A DNA stretch of 64,000 bases, taken from contig BSWB01000005.1 of NCBI GenBank assembly GCA_033239125.1, positions 113,708,494-113,772,493 on the forward strand, in the 5' to 3' direction. The notes under the pieces were generated by a model, which worked only from the letters and a program-made list of their open reading frames with translations, was not told the origin of the DNA and did not search any database. This stretch comes from Fagopyrum homotropicum (lineage: Eukaryota > Streptophyta > Magnoliopsida > Caryophyllales > Polygonaceae). Position 1 is the first letter of the stretch; each line of letters starts with the position of its first letter. Positions 1 to 11,338 of this stretch are shown here, piece by piece. The position numbers and the translations under genes were made by a program.

Positions 1-1505
1 CTTGTATTTTTGGGAGCTTCTAAGGACCGATTCCAATGTCAAATTATTTTGCTTTAATCTGAATAAATTGTGGTACGTTAACAACTGCTGGACTACATAT
101 GATAAACACAGAACGGACATTTTTCTATCATTCAACACAATTAGATCATACAAAATATGCAGTAGGTATGCTTGTGTGAGGCGGGCCATAAGGACATCAA
201 TCACAAAATATAGGACAAAGCAGAGTAGCCGGCCATAATAATTTTCCTATCACTCACACAATTAAACCTATAAGAATCTGTGCTCTCAATCAACAAGTAT
301 GTTTTATCAGGAGTTTGGCAAAAAAATTATCATGGCAGGAAATATCCTAAAATTTCAGTTAGTATACGATGTTAAAGCCAAAGATGATAACGTTAATAGA
401 AAGTCAAAGTCTTATCAGTTATCACAAAAGAATTGACTCTCCTAACAACATCTGAAGCATCATGTATTTACTGAACCAATACCAATCGACATGCACTACA
501 CTCAGCAAAAAACAGTTCTCAGATTTAACGATATGAGGTGATCTTTGTGATGGTACATGTGAGCAAATTTACTTCAACATAAAAAACAACTTACTTGGAG
601 TTTAAGGTTGAACCTCCAGTTTCTGAATTTCCTATGTGACAACAGCACCATAAATTAGTTTGAAATATACGTTAAAAATATCAAACTATTTCAATCTGGA
701 ATGACTAGTAAAATATGATAGTATTAAATCAGAAAGTCAGAATAGATTGATCATAAGGCACCAATAGTAAACACAATCTTAGGGAAACCCCCACCCATCT
801 GACACCCTTATATATATCAGCTAGTATTCCCAATTCTGTCGCTGACAGTTATACTAGCCAAAGAGCCCAAACCCATCTGACAGCCTAACTGTTCAATATA
901 CCAGCACAAGCCTTCTTTTGGAATTAATTCCATTATCTCACCATTATTTCCACAATTACCTCGACAGGGGCATAATGTTATAATATTAGGGTAATCACAA
1001 TCCATGTGCTTAACAAAATACACATCTATCTTCAAAGTTTGCACATCCTACATTACACTCAAAATTAGTATATATGAGAAAAAGGACCATTAAGTTAGAA
1101 CTGATAACGCGTCGTCAACAGAAGGCTCATGAATAGGTAATTAAGGTCATCATCTACTGCTAATCCCCTTGTATAGATATCAACTTTTATAGTAATTCTT
1201 ATGCAAAAAGTTAACATGGAAAAACTCTATTTTTCAAGACAGTTCTATTTATTAGAAACCTAAGACAGTGTTTCATTGTCACAACTCAGTAGAGAATACT
1301 CTTATCTTGCATAAAAAGTCTTCCCAAATGAAAAGATCACTTCCTCATAAAGCCATAGAATCAACAAATATAGGAACGTAGTCCTTTCTAGAGTAACAAG
1401 CAATAACTCACTGCCAATCTTAACTGAAAACAAGAAGAAAAAAAAGCATGCATGAAAGGTGAAAAGATCAACAGAAAGGTTAAAAAAAATCTCATTCATA
1501 AAATG
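1..1505. other. 3' flank, no gene seen
   Basis: AT-rich sequence downstream of the minus-strand gene at 1506-5141, so it probably holds that gene's 3' UTR and flank. The best open stretch (817-1044, minus, 75 codons) shows no motif I recognise. A GT at 1516, just before the neighbour's stop, could be a splice donor, in which case further 3' exons would lie here; I could not support any. Confidence 0.5.
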
Positions 1506-4500
1506 TCAAATTTTACCATGTTTTGGAGATGCCCAACTTCCTCTGCTTTCATCTTCTGAGAAATCTGAGGAGGAAGCATGGTCACCATGAGGAGCTTCTG
1601 TGCTTGAATCTGAATCATCTCCTCCACTTATGTCTTCAGAACTAGAGCTGCTTTCATCTTTGAAAATTGAACTACACTTCAGCATCGACCTTTTTTTTCC
1701 TGATGGGTTCTGGACAAACTTTCCATTGCTCTCACGAAGGTTTGATAGATGTTGCTTCATCTTTCGCAATTCTTTTTTAGCCTCACCCTGATGTGGCCTC
1801 TTGTTTAACATATCCGATTGGGAACTTGATGTTCCCGAATCATTTCTGTTTACCATACGTGCACAAGCGATATGATGCCTCGTATCATCCCCATCTCCGT
1901 CGACAACATTTGGATTGCTATTTCCAGTTTCAGTATGGTGCTTCTTCGATTTCTTCTTAGTTTGCACACTAATATTATTTGTATCCAATCTACTAGTCTG
2001 TACTTGAGTCGGTTGTATGGGTTCGACATCATTTTGACATGCATCGACTACTTCTTGCTGCAATCCAAGATCACTCCCCTGGTTTGTGTTAATGACTTCA
2101 TGGACCTGGGCTTTGATACTGATCTCAACATCAGGTTCAAAGGCAGGGATCAAAGATACATTAGCATTCTCCTCAATAGGTGAAGATAAAGATTTCATCT
2201 CAACCTTCTCAACTTCCGACCTTGACCTAGTAGATTTACTCCTTTTCACTTCTATGCTATTATTCTGTTCTTCCACAGAAATTTCAGAAATACTCTTCAA
2301 TAGATGAGTCTGTCTATGCTTAATTTTCTTCTTTGATATTTTGCGCTTGCTTCCATTGTCCTCTTCACTTTTTTGAATCTGAGTGAGCTGTTTGGGTTCC
2401 ACATCATGTTGCATGGTTTCATGAGCTTCCTTTTGGGAGCTAACATCACTCCCATGGTTTGTAACAAAAACTTCATCATCCACCCTACCCTCGGCATTCC
2501 TCGTCTCAATAGCAACATCAGTATCAGCCACTGAATCAGCTTTATCAATCTGTTCATGACAAGACGACAAAAACTCCATCTCGTCATTTTTCTCAGTTGT
2601 TGATTCAGTACAAGCAGATATGCTCCTATCACGTTTTATGTTATTATTTTGATCTTCTAAAGAATACTCAGTTATCTTTTTTACTACAAGATTCTGGTTC
2701 TTCTTAGTTCTCTTGCTAGATCTTTTGATCATAACCTCAGCACCCTCCACACTTTTTTGTTTTTGAGTAAGTTGTACGGGCTCTGCATCATTGTGGATGG
2801 TCTCAACATCTCCTTCTTGGGGTTTAACATCACTCTCATTATTTTTTGTGAGAACTTCATCCATTCCAACCTTAGTGGTGCTTATCTCAATATTAGCTTC
2901 AGATATAACCTCTGGAGCAGCATTGTCCCAAGATAAAGACTCGGTATTATCATCTTTCTCGGCTTCAGTTTTAGACCAGGTAGACTTTTTCTTTTCAGTT
3001 TCCACATTATTGCTCTCATCGGTTACAGGAAACTCTGAAATGTTTGTTACTGCAGGAGTCTGCTTCTGTTTAATTTTCTTTTTAGAACTTTTTGTGTGAC
3101 TTTGCTGCTTGATTTCTGGCATACCAGCTTTCTCATCCCCTACTCTATCCATTTTGACAACATCGGGAATAACAGCCCCAGTCTTCTTCCTCTTTAATGG
3201 TATTGTCATTCCCAATTCTGGGACTTCTGTTCCCCTTTCCATGTCTCCAATATCAGGTTCGCCTAGACCAACACTAGAAAAATAAAATTGTCAGTACAAA
3301 TATCACATGAAAACAATGGAGGGATCTACAAATATTCATAGCATACAAGTTAATTGTAAAAAATAATCACACAAAAATAATTATTATGTCCTACCACTTT
3401 CATAACTGCTCTTTATATCCCTTTGACGGGAGACATCATCATCCCTATTTTTTCTTTTCTTTGATCTCTTCATTCCAGATTCTAGGCTTAATCCAAATGT
3501 CGTAGGTTCCTTGTCACTGCCTCTAGCATCATCAACATCTATTCCGAAGCGAGCAAATTGATACAATTACTTGTACATATACAACATACAAAAATGGACA
3601 TTAAAAAAAGCATCCAGAAAAAAAAAATGCATTATTTACAAAAAGATTGTGAAGAGAAATTGTGAGAGAATCCTTACTGTCAGGCTTTCCTATCTCTTCA
3701 GTTCCAGTTTCTTCCTCATCCAAATTGTTAGGGTTACTAATATTTCTCTTATTGCACTGAACATGAATGCTCGTGTTTTTAATTCCCACTAGCTGAAGCA
3801 CATCACGGTTCTCTGGTATTCCAGAATCTGACACAATAGATTTTTCTGGATAAGTACTCTGATATAGTTCACTGATGTCATCTCCTTTACATTGAAGGTT
3901 TACAATGTCCCTATCAACATCTTTTGGAGAACTGCCTTTGATTACATCTACTGTTGTGGCATGAGCTCTAGCAGAGACACCGACTGAAGCATCAGTGTCT
4001 GTATATGTTTCAGCGTTCGTCAACCCAGCTTCTTCCATCCTCCTGTTCTTTTTCTTGATGATGCCCTTTGTCTTGTCACTCCCTGTTGTAACATCCTCTA
4101 CATCCCTATCATGAAATTCTAGCACCTTATTTCCTTCACTATGTTGACCCACTGATTGCTCTAGTTTGTTTTGACCTGCCTTTTCTACACCATCGTCACA
4201 GTGCCCAACATTTTGATCCAAACTCTTCAAGATTTCAAGCTTCTGACTCACAGAAGCCTTACCCACTGATCTAGTTTCCATTGCAGCATTTCCATTAAGA
4301 GGAATATCTGCAGCAATCTTTATCTGCTTCTTGGACTTATTCTTCTCTAAAGACGCAAGAGAAGTACCAAGAAGGAACTCGGTGGGGTGGTTAAAAGCAT
4401 CATAACGGACAAATTGACTAGTAATATCTGCGAATAGGAACCAATCATTTGCAGACCTAGGAAACACACTTCTAGCCGGCACTAAATCTGAGAGAGAATA

Positions 4501-5141
4501 AAGTTTCCCCTTGCGTTTTACCTGCCATACCAATCAAATTGGAACATTCAACAAAATGATCCACAACCACACAGACATCAGGGAAGGCCCGTGCACCGAA
4601 ATGTTACCTTCAAAGCATGGATATAAATTTCCCCAAAATTCGGGAAGCATTTTGTATGTTCGGTGAGTATTCTGACTGCATCACAACAATCATGAAATAT
4701 ATAAAAAAAAAAACAAAATAATCCATCACTACCGAAATAATATTAAATTGCAGAGATGAAGTACGATTGCTCCAATGTACATCACTACTGAAATATTAAA
4801 TTGCAGCGATAAAGTACTGATTGCTCCAATGTACATAGGAAATTCTTACATCGATCATGAGTGAACCTAAGAAGCCATTATTTTTTAAAGAAAAAAATTG
4901 AAAAACAATGTAATCCGATCAATCAGAAAACATTAACAGCATTTCAAGAATGGATTATATCAAATAATTCAGAGGGATTTCAAACAGGGTCTTGACGGAA
5001 GAGAGAGAACTTACGCTTAAGGTCGAAAATGGTTTCGGCTGAAAATACAGGAATAGCAATATTAGTGTGGAGATTGGTATCAACGAAAATTGCTTGGCAG
5101 GCCGTTGCATCTTTGCCATCATCTTCCCAGGTCTCCGTCAT
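1506..5141 (-). CDS. Uncharacterised Lys/Ser-rich repeat protein, probably nuclear (5 exons)
   Basis: Model: exons 5141-5015, 4675-4608, 4521-3678, 3538-3395 and 3262-1506. All junctions are GT-AG with phases that agree, giving 979 aa. Residues 1-75 look like a compact ubiquitin-like fold (hydrophobic strands, then 'KVKRKGKLYSLSDLV'); this is inference. From about residue 455 there are three imperfect tandem repeats of about 125 aa. Each opens with a Lys-rich 'SKKKIK'-type patch and carries a copy of 'N/HDxEPxQxTQxQxS' (for example DVEPIQPTQVQTS); a fourth copy is partial. The tail (about 930-965) is a Ser/Asp/Glu run like those of nucleolar and splicing-associated proteins. Several basic patches could be nuclear localisation signals. 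I do not recognise the family. The C terminus is the least certain part, because a GT at 1516 could be a donor to more exons. The start was chosen as the first ATG in an open first exon ending in a good GTAAGT donor. Confidence 0.72.
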
Positions 5142-5365
5142 AGCTTGACTGTGTTCCGAGATAGAGAGGTTTTTTAGGGCGGCAAAGAGTTCTATTGGCC
5201 CAGGTTTAGGACTTATTAAGAATGGAGTTTGAATAAACCCAGATATCCGACCTGAAAAGGTAGACCTTATTAATAAGGGTTGATGTTAAACATAAAAGGT
5301 AACCTTATATTTTAAATAAATAGTATCTTTTTAATTTAATAATATGGCTTTAATTGTTATGACAA
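5142..5365. promoter_or_regulatory. 5' flank of the gene at 1506-5141
   Basis: About 220 bases between the first ATG and the end of a Helitron-like insertion. It must contain the 5' UTR and proximal promoter. No TATA box or other element is clear enough to place. Confidence 0.35.
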
Positions 5366-5676
5366 CTAGTCCCAGTTCCGTGTCTTGGTATCGATATATT
5401 TTTAAAGTTTAATAGATAAATAATTTTTTTATAACTTATAAAACAATTTTGATATATTGTAATGATTTAAACTAATTAACTGGAATAAAAGGTGATTTTA
5501 CCTGTTACTATTAAATTACTAACATTTTAGATATATAATAAAAAATTATCTTGGTAGTTTAAATATTAGCCTTAAAAAGTCTAACATTTACATTACAATA
5601 ATTACACAGTTGTTAATTCAACAGTTATTTAATAATTAATATAGATATATTTATATGTGAAAGTTGGGTTAAATAG

Positions 5677-5702
5677 GATATATATATATATATATATATA
5701 TA
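5677..5702. repeat. (TA)n microsatellite
   Basis: Run of TA dinucleotides directly against the left end of the TIR element that starts at 5701. The right end of that element abuts a second TA run, so the insertion target was probably a TA-rich site. Confidence 0.9.
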
Positions 5703-5864
5703 GATTTTAGTTCAAGTGAGGAGAGAGCTTGTAGATAGGAATTAGGAGGGTTGTGAGCCATTGGATGAGTTTTAAATCAAGGGCTCACACATGCTCATCA
5801 TTAATGGCATTTTTGTAAATTGACTTAAAATTTGGAAAAATCTCCTACGTTCATAGATAGGTGA

Positions 5865-6795
5865 TCAGTGTTCATACTTTTATATGTCATTGTTCATGTT
5901 TTTATTCATCGGTGTTCATAGTATTTTTATTTATCAAAGTGTCATGTCATTTATTCTTTAGTGTTTATTTTATAATACATAGATGTTCATTTACAATATA
6001 TAACCACAAAAAATTTAAAAAAATTCATCACAAAACGTGAAAATATGATCATAATATGTTATGTATGTGTAAAAGTTATAGATAAGTCACTAGTGTTCAT
6101 ACTTTTATACGTCATTGTTCATGTTTTTATTCATCGGTGTTCATACTTTTATACGTCATTGTTCATGTAAATATGATCATAATATGTTTTGTATGTATGA
6201 AACAGACATCAATGCATTGAACACTAAAAAAAAGACAACAATGCATTAAACACTATCCAAATTAATGAGCTTCATGAACCCACTTCACAAAATACTTTCC
6301 ACCCTCCATAATCTTAAACGCAACTCTTGCATTACAACAACATCGATTGGAAGTTGTCTTCCTTTTGCCCGTACTATGTTTGCCATTTTTTTTACCTTCC
6401 CTTGTCCGTTCCAAAATACTTCCTCAACACAACATTGTTGGGTTTTTGATTACATGAAACACGAATCTCAAATTCACCAATAGAGGCCTCCTTTAGAAGT
6501 CATCAACTTCCTCCACACTTAAAAATTGTTGACCAACATGTAGCTTCAATGTATCATCACAAATTAGAACCCAATTGGTAGAGTAATTTGGAGTTACTTG
6601 TATAATAGTTCCACCTTCATTACATGGAGCATTCGCCCTCAATCCCGACACAATGATCGGTGATGAATGCGTACCCAACATCATTGAATCTGTAAAACAA
6701 TGTAAAAATATACTAGTGTAAGTTCATACTTTTTATTCATTGATGTTCATACTTTTATACGTCATTGTTCATGTTTTTATTCTTCGATGTTCATA
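5865..6795. repeat. Dispersed copies of a ~45-bp 'GTTCATACTTTTATACGTCATT' type motif
   Basis: Near-identical copies of a block made from 'TTCATACTTTTATACGTCATT' and 'GTTTTTATTCATCGGTGTTC' occur near 5870-5925, 6095-6170 (overlapping copies) and 6725-6790, all inside the TIR element. They look like internal direct repeats of the transposon and not like coding sequence. Confidence 0.7.
6264..6684 (-). pseudogene. Decayed FAR1/FRS-type DNA-binding domain
   Basis: Three consecutive pieces in different minus-strand frames match the order of a FAR1 domain. The N-terminal block 'HVGQQFLSVEEVDDF' is followed by a stop. A middle block contains 'EFEIRVSCNQKPN' and 'VLRKYFGTDKGR'. The C-terminal block 'TSNRCCCNARVAFKI' leads into 'GKYFVKWVHEAH', the Cys and WxVxxxxxxHxH-like part of the zinc-binding fold. 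In FAR1/FRS and MULE transposases this domain binds DNA through a C2H2-type zinc site. Frameshifts and stops between the blocks show it is dead. No MULE DDE core was found in the rest of the element. Domain recognition is by motif memory. Confidence 0.65.
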
Positions 6796-7377
6796 ATTTT
6801 TATTTCATGTACATGTAAATATTATAGACTATTTTCCTATTAGACATTTTGTCGAACAATTGGCGTGCACACTAAAAAAAGCTTATAGATTGTTTCAATT
6901 GAAAGTATTAGACCAACTCAACATATGTATATACATATATAATCTCAATCAAACCTATTAAAACAAAAAATGATTCAACAAATTTGATTTCAAAAATAAA
7001 CATCAATCATAATGATTCCTAAACTATAAGAATGAAAAACCTAAACCTTGAGAATAGAAATTTCGAAGAGACAATACCTGAATCGTTTTGTATTCTCTTT
7101 GATTTCATCATTTTTATATAATCCGTCTTTGATTTGGTTGAAAATCGGCCAAATATAGAGCTTGTTGGATGAAGAATGTGAGAGTGTTGTGATTTGTGAG
7201 TCGGTCGATCAGCGAGGTGTTGTACTCTTTTTTTTTTTTTTTTTTTTTTTTTCAGATTTATGTAATTACAAGATGCCATTAATGATGAGTGTTTGTGAGC
7301 CATTGATTTAAATTTGATCCAATGGCTCACATAGCTCCTAATTCCTATCCATAAGGCTTCTCCTCACCGGAACTAGC

Positions 7378-7380
<3 letters not shown>

Positions 7381-7421
<41 letters not shown>

Positions 7422-7422
7422 C
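7381..7422. repeat. (TA)n microsatellite
   Basis: TA dinucleotide run directly adjoining the right terminus of the TIR element. Confidence 0.95.
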
Positions 7423-7826
7423 CTTTTGTTTTGTAAATCCCTCTAAATTTAACTTATATATAATTTTTTCTAGAGGAAAGAAATTGAGTTAAATAAGGGT
7501 ATATTTACTAAATGAGTTTATCTTGTGATTACTGTTAATAGAGCAATAGTAGTAAAATGTCTAGTTAGTCATTTTACCCAAGTAAGAATAAGAAATTGTC
7601 TATACAGTGGCCAAAAATTTCTATAACTATTTGATAAAAATATGGTAAAAATTGTGGTAAGAGTAAAAATGGAAACAATATATTTATTTTGTATATTAAT
7701 AATTTATTTATTTTTAATTAAAGCAATTACAAAATGAAAATGCACGAGAAAATGGCACGTGGTGTGGAATTTACAAGAGAATGACAGGTGACGTGAATGC
7801 CTTCTAATTAAATAAATGTGTATAGA

Positions 7827-8474
7827 TTTGCTTAGCAATGGTACCGGTCAATAGTATTTTCTTATTTTGATAATTAAAAATAAGTTTGGTTTTTATATTT
7901 TGACTAGGCGAGGCGTCCGCAGCACGCTCGTCGTGTGCACTGAATGTGTGTGTTTCTATGTGATACGTTTGAAGCAAACATGGAAAAGTTTTTTGGTAAT
8001 TGGTAATGTATTATTGTATGTTAATATGCAGATTCATGTTACATTGAATTGTGTTGTCATGCTTATCAGGTATTATGCAATGCTTGATATTGGGTTGTTA
8101 CCTTTCTAGGAGGATTCAATATGAACCACATGTTCTTCGCTCCAAAGTGCGTATAATTGTTAGTGATTCAGAAAACAAAAGCTCAAAATAACCACTGACA
8201 TCCAAGAACTGTGGATAAAGCTCAAATTAACCACAGTAAGAAGAAGAGAAAGACCAAATTCTAAAAAAAAAAAATTCTACACCAGGTTAGAAAAGCAAAT
8301 GGCTTGATTAATCCCAAAAAACTTGCAAGATGATCCTTCTCATGATGGAAATATAACTAAGTTCACGGAATATATATGATTATGTAAGGCCTTTACTTAA
8401 TTTAAATGTCAATTGGCTTTTAGTTTAAGTTTCCAATTTCAATTTACAAGATTAGATGTTTGAAAACACCGTAC
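7827..8474. other. AT-rich interval, no gene seen
   Basis: Short stretch between the two Helitron-like elements. An 80-codon plus-strand frame (7867-8109) has no motif, and I treat it as chance. Confidence 0.5.
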
Positions 8475-9229
8475 CTAGTTATGTTTCCCCGTGCCAAGAC
8501 ACAGTTATAATTTTAAAGTTTAATAGGTAAATATAAAATAAAAGTTATAATTTATAAAACACTTTCAAAGTATGATAGTGATTTTAAATAATTAATTCGA
8601 AGAAAAAATAAAATAATTTTTATTAATAAATTGATTATAATTTTAGATAAACAATAAAAATAGACTATTTTAGGCGATATTATATATACTAATTTTTTCG
8701 ACTCTTATAAAATATAAAATGTAACTATTTTAAAAGATGACAAAGTGAGATTACATTTTTTTTAAATATTAAAAAATATCAAAATTGAAATATAAATGTT
8801 AAAATAGGATACTTTAAAAGTTCAAAAAAACATTATAGGTGATTCTAAATGTGATCTGTAAAAAAACAAAAAAGATGTAACACTAATATTATTATAATTT
8901 ATACATTTGATTTAGTGAAAAACAATAACAAATTTATAAGGTAAAGTTAAATACATATATGTTAATGTTAAAATAGAAAATTATCTAATCATTTTATCAA
9001 CAAAATTAAAAATATTTTAAAGATATCTTAAGAATACGTAGAAGATTTTGATAAAATTAAAAATGACAACAATATATGTATTATCTATATTAGTGATTTT
9101 GTATTTATTAGTTAAATTGTAAAGTTATAAAAATGAAAATTATGAAAAATGACACGTATCGTGAAGTTAATATGTGAATGACACGTGGCACGAAGCGCTT
9201 ATGATTTAATGTATCTATATAGATATAGA
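8475..9229 (-). mobile_element. Helitron-like element B (non-autonomous)
   Basis: Minus-strand reading starts with TCTATATCTATATAG at 9229, preceded by A at 9230. It ends with CTAG at 8478-8475. The 5' part contains 'GCCACGTGTCATTCACA', and the 3' part shares long AT-rich blocks with element A at 5366-7826 (for example the 'TTTAAAGTTTAATAG.TAAAT' stretch read on the plus strand). The base after CTAG is G instead of the expected T, so the 3' end could be a few bases off. No coding capacity is seen. Confidence 0.55.
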
Positions 9230-10799
9230 TTAGAATATTTAATAAACTTATTTTTGGCATTTGTTATGTACAAGGATACGGTAAAGCACAAAGAATGAAT
9301 AGAAATGGGCACAACTCTCTGAATGCATTCTTCAACAACTCAAACTCCTCTTCCATCTGAAAAAACAGCCGGCTATAAACCTTAGAGGCAAAATCCTAAA
9401 ACCATAAGCATCCATGGAAGATCTTACCTTTGAAATTGCTTCGAGAGATAAAGAAGCAGATTGAAGTATATTAAGGCGGACTGTGGGTGTTGATCCTTAT
9501 ATAACCACACATGACAGCTGCTTTACAAGATGTGGGTACTTTAATGCATTGTTTCTTCAAGAAGCAAAAGACAAGAGGATGTGTATTAGTGATTTTAAAG
9601 CAGAAAACTTAAATTTCTTCATAAAATGGAATTAAATAGGTATGAATCGACAAAATCATTCTTGTACCTACATAATCATAGTTTGCTGACCAATCTACTT
9701 TACTTTCTTTTATATGTCAGCAAGTCCTTGATTATACATATGAGCATATAAGACTTCACTGTTAGCAACTAACTATAAAATTGTCCAAATAATGGAAGCA
9801 ACATATATAACAAAGAGCAACTCCATTCCAAGATAAATGTTTTTCAATCATCTCATCTTGGGGAGAATGTGTCCTAACACAAGCCTTGTACTTGGAGATC
9901 AATGGCCATGATTTGGATCCAACCTACAAAATTCTCTAAAGATGAAAAAATATTTCATCTTTACAAATAATGGAAGAAACATATATAACAATGAACAACT
10001 ATATTTATAAGGGATTTGAGTACTGAGAATCTTCATGCCACAATAAAAATAAGATAAAGAGGCATAGGGGAAAGCTAGAAGTAAGCTTACTATTGACTAC
10101 CATCAGCAGCTCAAACCAATTAAAAAAAAAAGAAGCACAGGGGAGATCTCGAACAAGTGAGAAAAGGGATGGAATGCAATATTAGAATTAAAAGAAAAGG
10201 CGACTTATATGAAACACGATCAATAGACAGCATCAGATTGCCGTCAAAGCTACCAAAACAGACAATAACTATAAACATCAAGTTTTCATTCAACTTCCTT
10301 TGAAAAATCAGATATCAAGCATTCTCAGTATGAAAATTAAAGCATAAGTACCAATTAGTTAAGAACATGTATATAAAAGATCATAAAATCAGAATAGAGA
10401 TCAAAACTTTCACAAATGATAGGGTCAATTGGAAGAATCTTAAGAATTTTTTGTAGTTCTTACTCATGAAATCCAATCAGCTCTAAAAAATGTAGCCGAA
10501 AATTACAAGTGATTCTTCCAACTCCATCCAGTTAACCCCAACAGTTCCACCAACAGAAGGAAAATCCAGTTTGTAGCCATATTATTGTCTAAATATGAAA
10601 AATACAAAATCTCAAATAGAATGAATAAAATGAAGGAATGGACAAAGGTGTAACTTACATTTTAACTACCAACCATGGAACTGTAAGGCAAGGTCCACTG
10701 ATCACTATATACCTGGTTCAGTGAAGTTACAAAACAAGCAGAAGCCATTTTAGGAATGACCACTGATTGCTAATTGCGTTAGAAAATTTCAGATAATAC
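9230..10799. other. Non-coding interval with one exon-like segment
   Basis: No complete gene. One segment on the minus strand (about 9363-9270) follows a strong pyrimidine-rich acceptor and encodes a short open stretch beginning 'MEEEFELLKNAFREL', ending at a stop near the Helitron B boundary. It could be a last exon of a gene truncated here, or chance. The rest is AT-rich with no recognised signal. Confidence 0.35.
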
Positions 10800-10897
10800 C
10801 TTGTTGACTGTTGTATTTTGCCTGTAGACAATGTTTGAAGTTCCAATGTCTCCGCGAGTAGAAAACTTATCACCCGATTTAGTGACCGAGATTACAA
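10800..10897 (-). pseudogene. PCNA: Isolated exon of a PCNA gene
   Basis: A 98-base open segment, bounded by an acceptor (TTTATGCAG) and a donor (AAG|GTATTA), encodes 32 residues including 'KFSTRGDIGTSNIV' and 'RQNTTVNK'. This matches the C-terminal half of the sliding-clamp protein PCNA, the trimeric ring that tethers DNA polymerases. It differs from the plant consensus I remember at a few positions, notably Tyr for Cys after NIV. I found neither the preceding nor the following PCNA exon, so this is a relic or captured genomic fragment with its introns, not a working gene. Similarity is strong; the origin is inferred. Confidence 0.75.
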
Positions 10898-10979
10898 CTG
10901 CATAAACCAACATCAAAGGTCTTAATTGATCACTGAATGCTTGTAAATGTACGTTCATTAAAGTGCTCATTTTCACTGC

Positions 10980-10980
<1 letters not shown>

Positions 10981-11014
<34 letters not shown>
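10981..11014. repeat. (TA)n microsatellite between two diverged copies of a ~45-bp sequence
   Basis: TA run. The sequence 'GAATGCTTGTAAATGTAC' to the left (from 10935) and 'GAATGCTGGTAAATGTTGG' to the right (from 11035) look like diverged copies of one sequence flanking it. Confidence 0.7.
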
Positions 11015-11119
11015 CACGACTCGAATACCGTACCGAATGCTGGTAAATGTTGGAATATTCTTCAAAGTGCTCTATTCCTGATTTGCTCTAGTGTTAATTG
11101 ATTATCAGACTATATATAG

Positions 11120-11248
11120 TGATAGAATTCATATTGTAAATAGAATACAATAAAGGGCACCCTATGTAATTATTGTAAATACGTTTATTATAAATACAAC
11201 CCATCTGTCGATGGAAACCCTAAGGGGAATATTATTCATTATCTCACA
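11120..11248 (+). repeat. 5' LTR of copia 1
   Basis: 129 bp, starts TGATAGAATTC and ends ATCTCACA, with TG...CA ends. It is preceded by TATAG and followed by the primer binding site. Confidence 0.97.
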
Positions 11249-11260
11249 TGGTATCAGAGG
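11249..11260 (+). promoter_or_regulatory. Primer binding site for tRNA-iMet (copia 1)
   Basis: TGGTATCAGAGG directly abuts the LTR; the plant initiator-Met tRNA 3' end pairs with TGGTATCAGAGC. Minus-strand DNA synthesis would start here. Confidence 0.9.
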
Positions 11261-11338
11261 CTTCTATCCTCTAACCCTATTCCGCTGCTTCTTTCCCTTC
11301 ACGTGTTTTTCTCTTTTTTCACCGGCAATCCCGCTCTG

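Larger units (their letters stand above)
5701..7380. mobile_element. 1.7-kb long-TIR DNA transposon, Mutator-like candidate
   Basis: About 120-bp terminal inverted repeats. The left end (5701-5825) and the reverse complement of the right end (7260-7380) share 'GATAGGAATTAGGAG', 'GTGAGCCATTGGAT' and 'CTCATCATTAATGGCAT' in the same order. Both ends abut TA microsatellites, so a target duplication cannot be read. The interior holds a decayed FAR1-type zinc-binding domain on the minus strand (6264-6684). FAR1/FRS proteins derive from Mutator-like transposases, which together with the long TIRs suggests a MULE derivative. A shorter relative with the same TIR start lies at 28361-28606. The element sits inside Helitron-like element A. 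An alternative is a Tc1/mariner-type MITE targeting TA. Confidence 0.65.
5366..7826 (-). mobile_element. Helitron-like element A (non-autonomous), interrupted
   Basis: Read on the minus strand it starts with TCTATACACATT at 7826 and ends with CTAG at 5369-5366. The flanking bases are A on the 5' side and T on the 3' side, as expected for a Helitron inserted between A and T. Its 5' part (with a CACGTCACCTGTCATTC-like stretch) and the sequence inside its 3' end closely match element B at 8475-9229, which defines a family. No Rep/helicase coding is present. A 1.7-kb TIR element (5701-7380) is inserted within it. The termini and the shared subterminal sequence are seen; the Helitron class is inferred from them. 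Confidence 0.6.

Noticed and set aside
7019..7330. 103-codon minus-strand ORF
   Set aside because: It runs through a poly(T) tract (Lys run) and the transposon TIR; no coding evidence.
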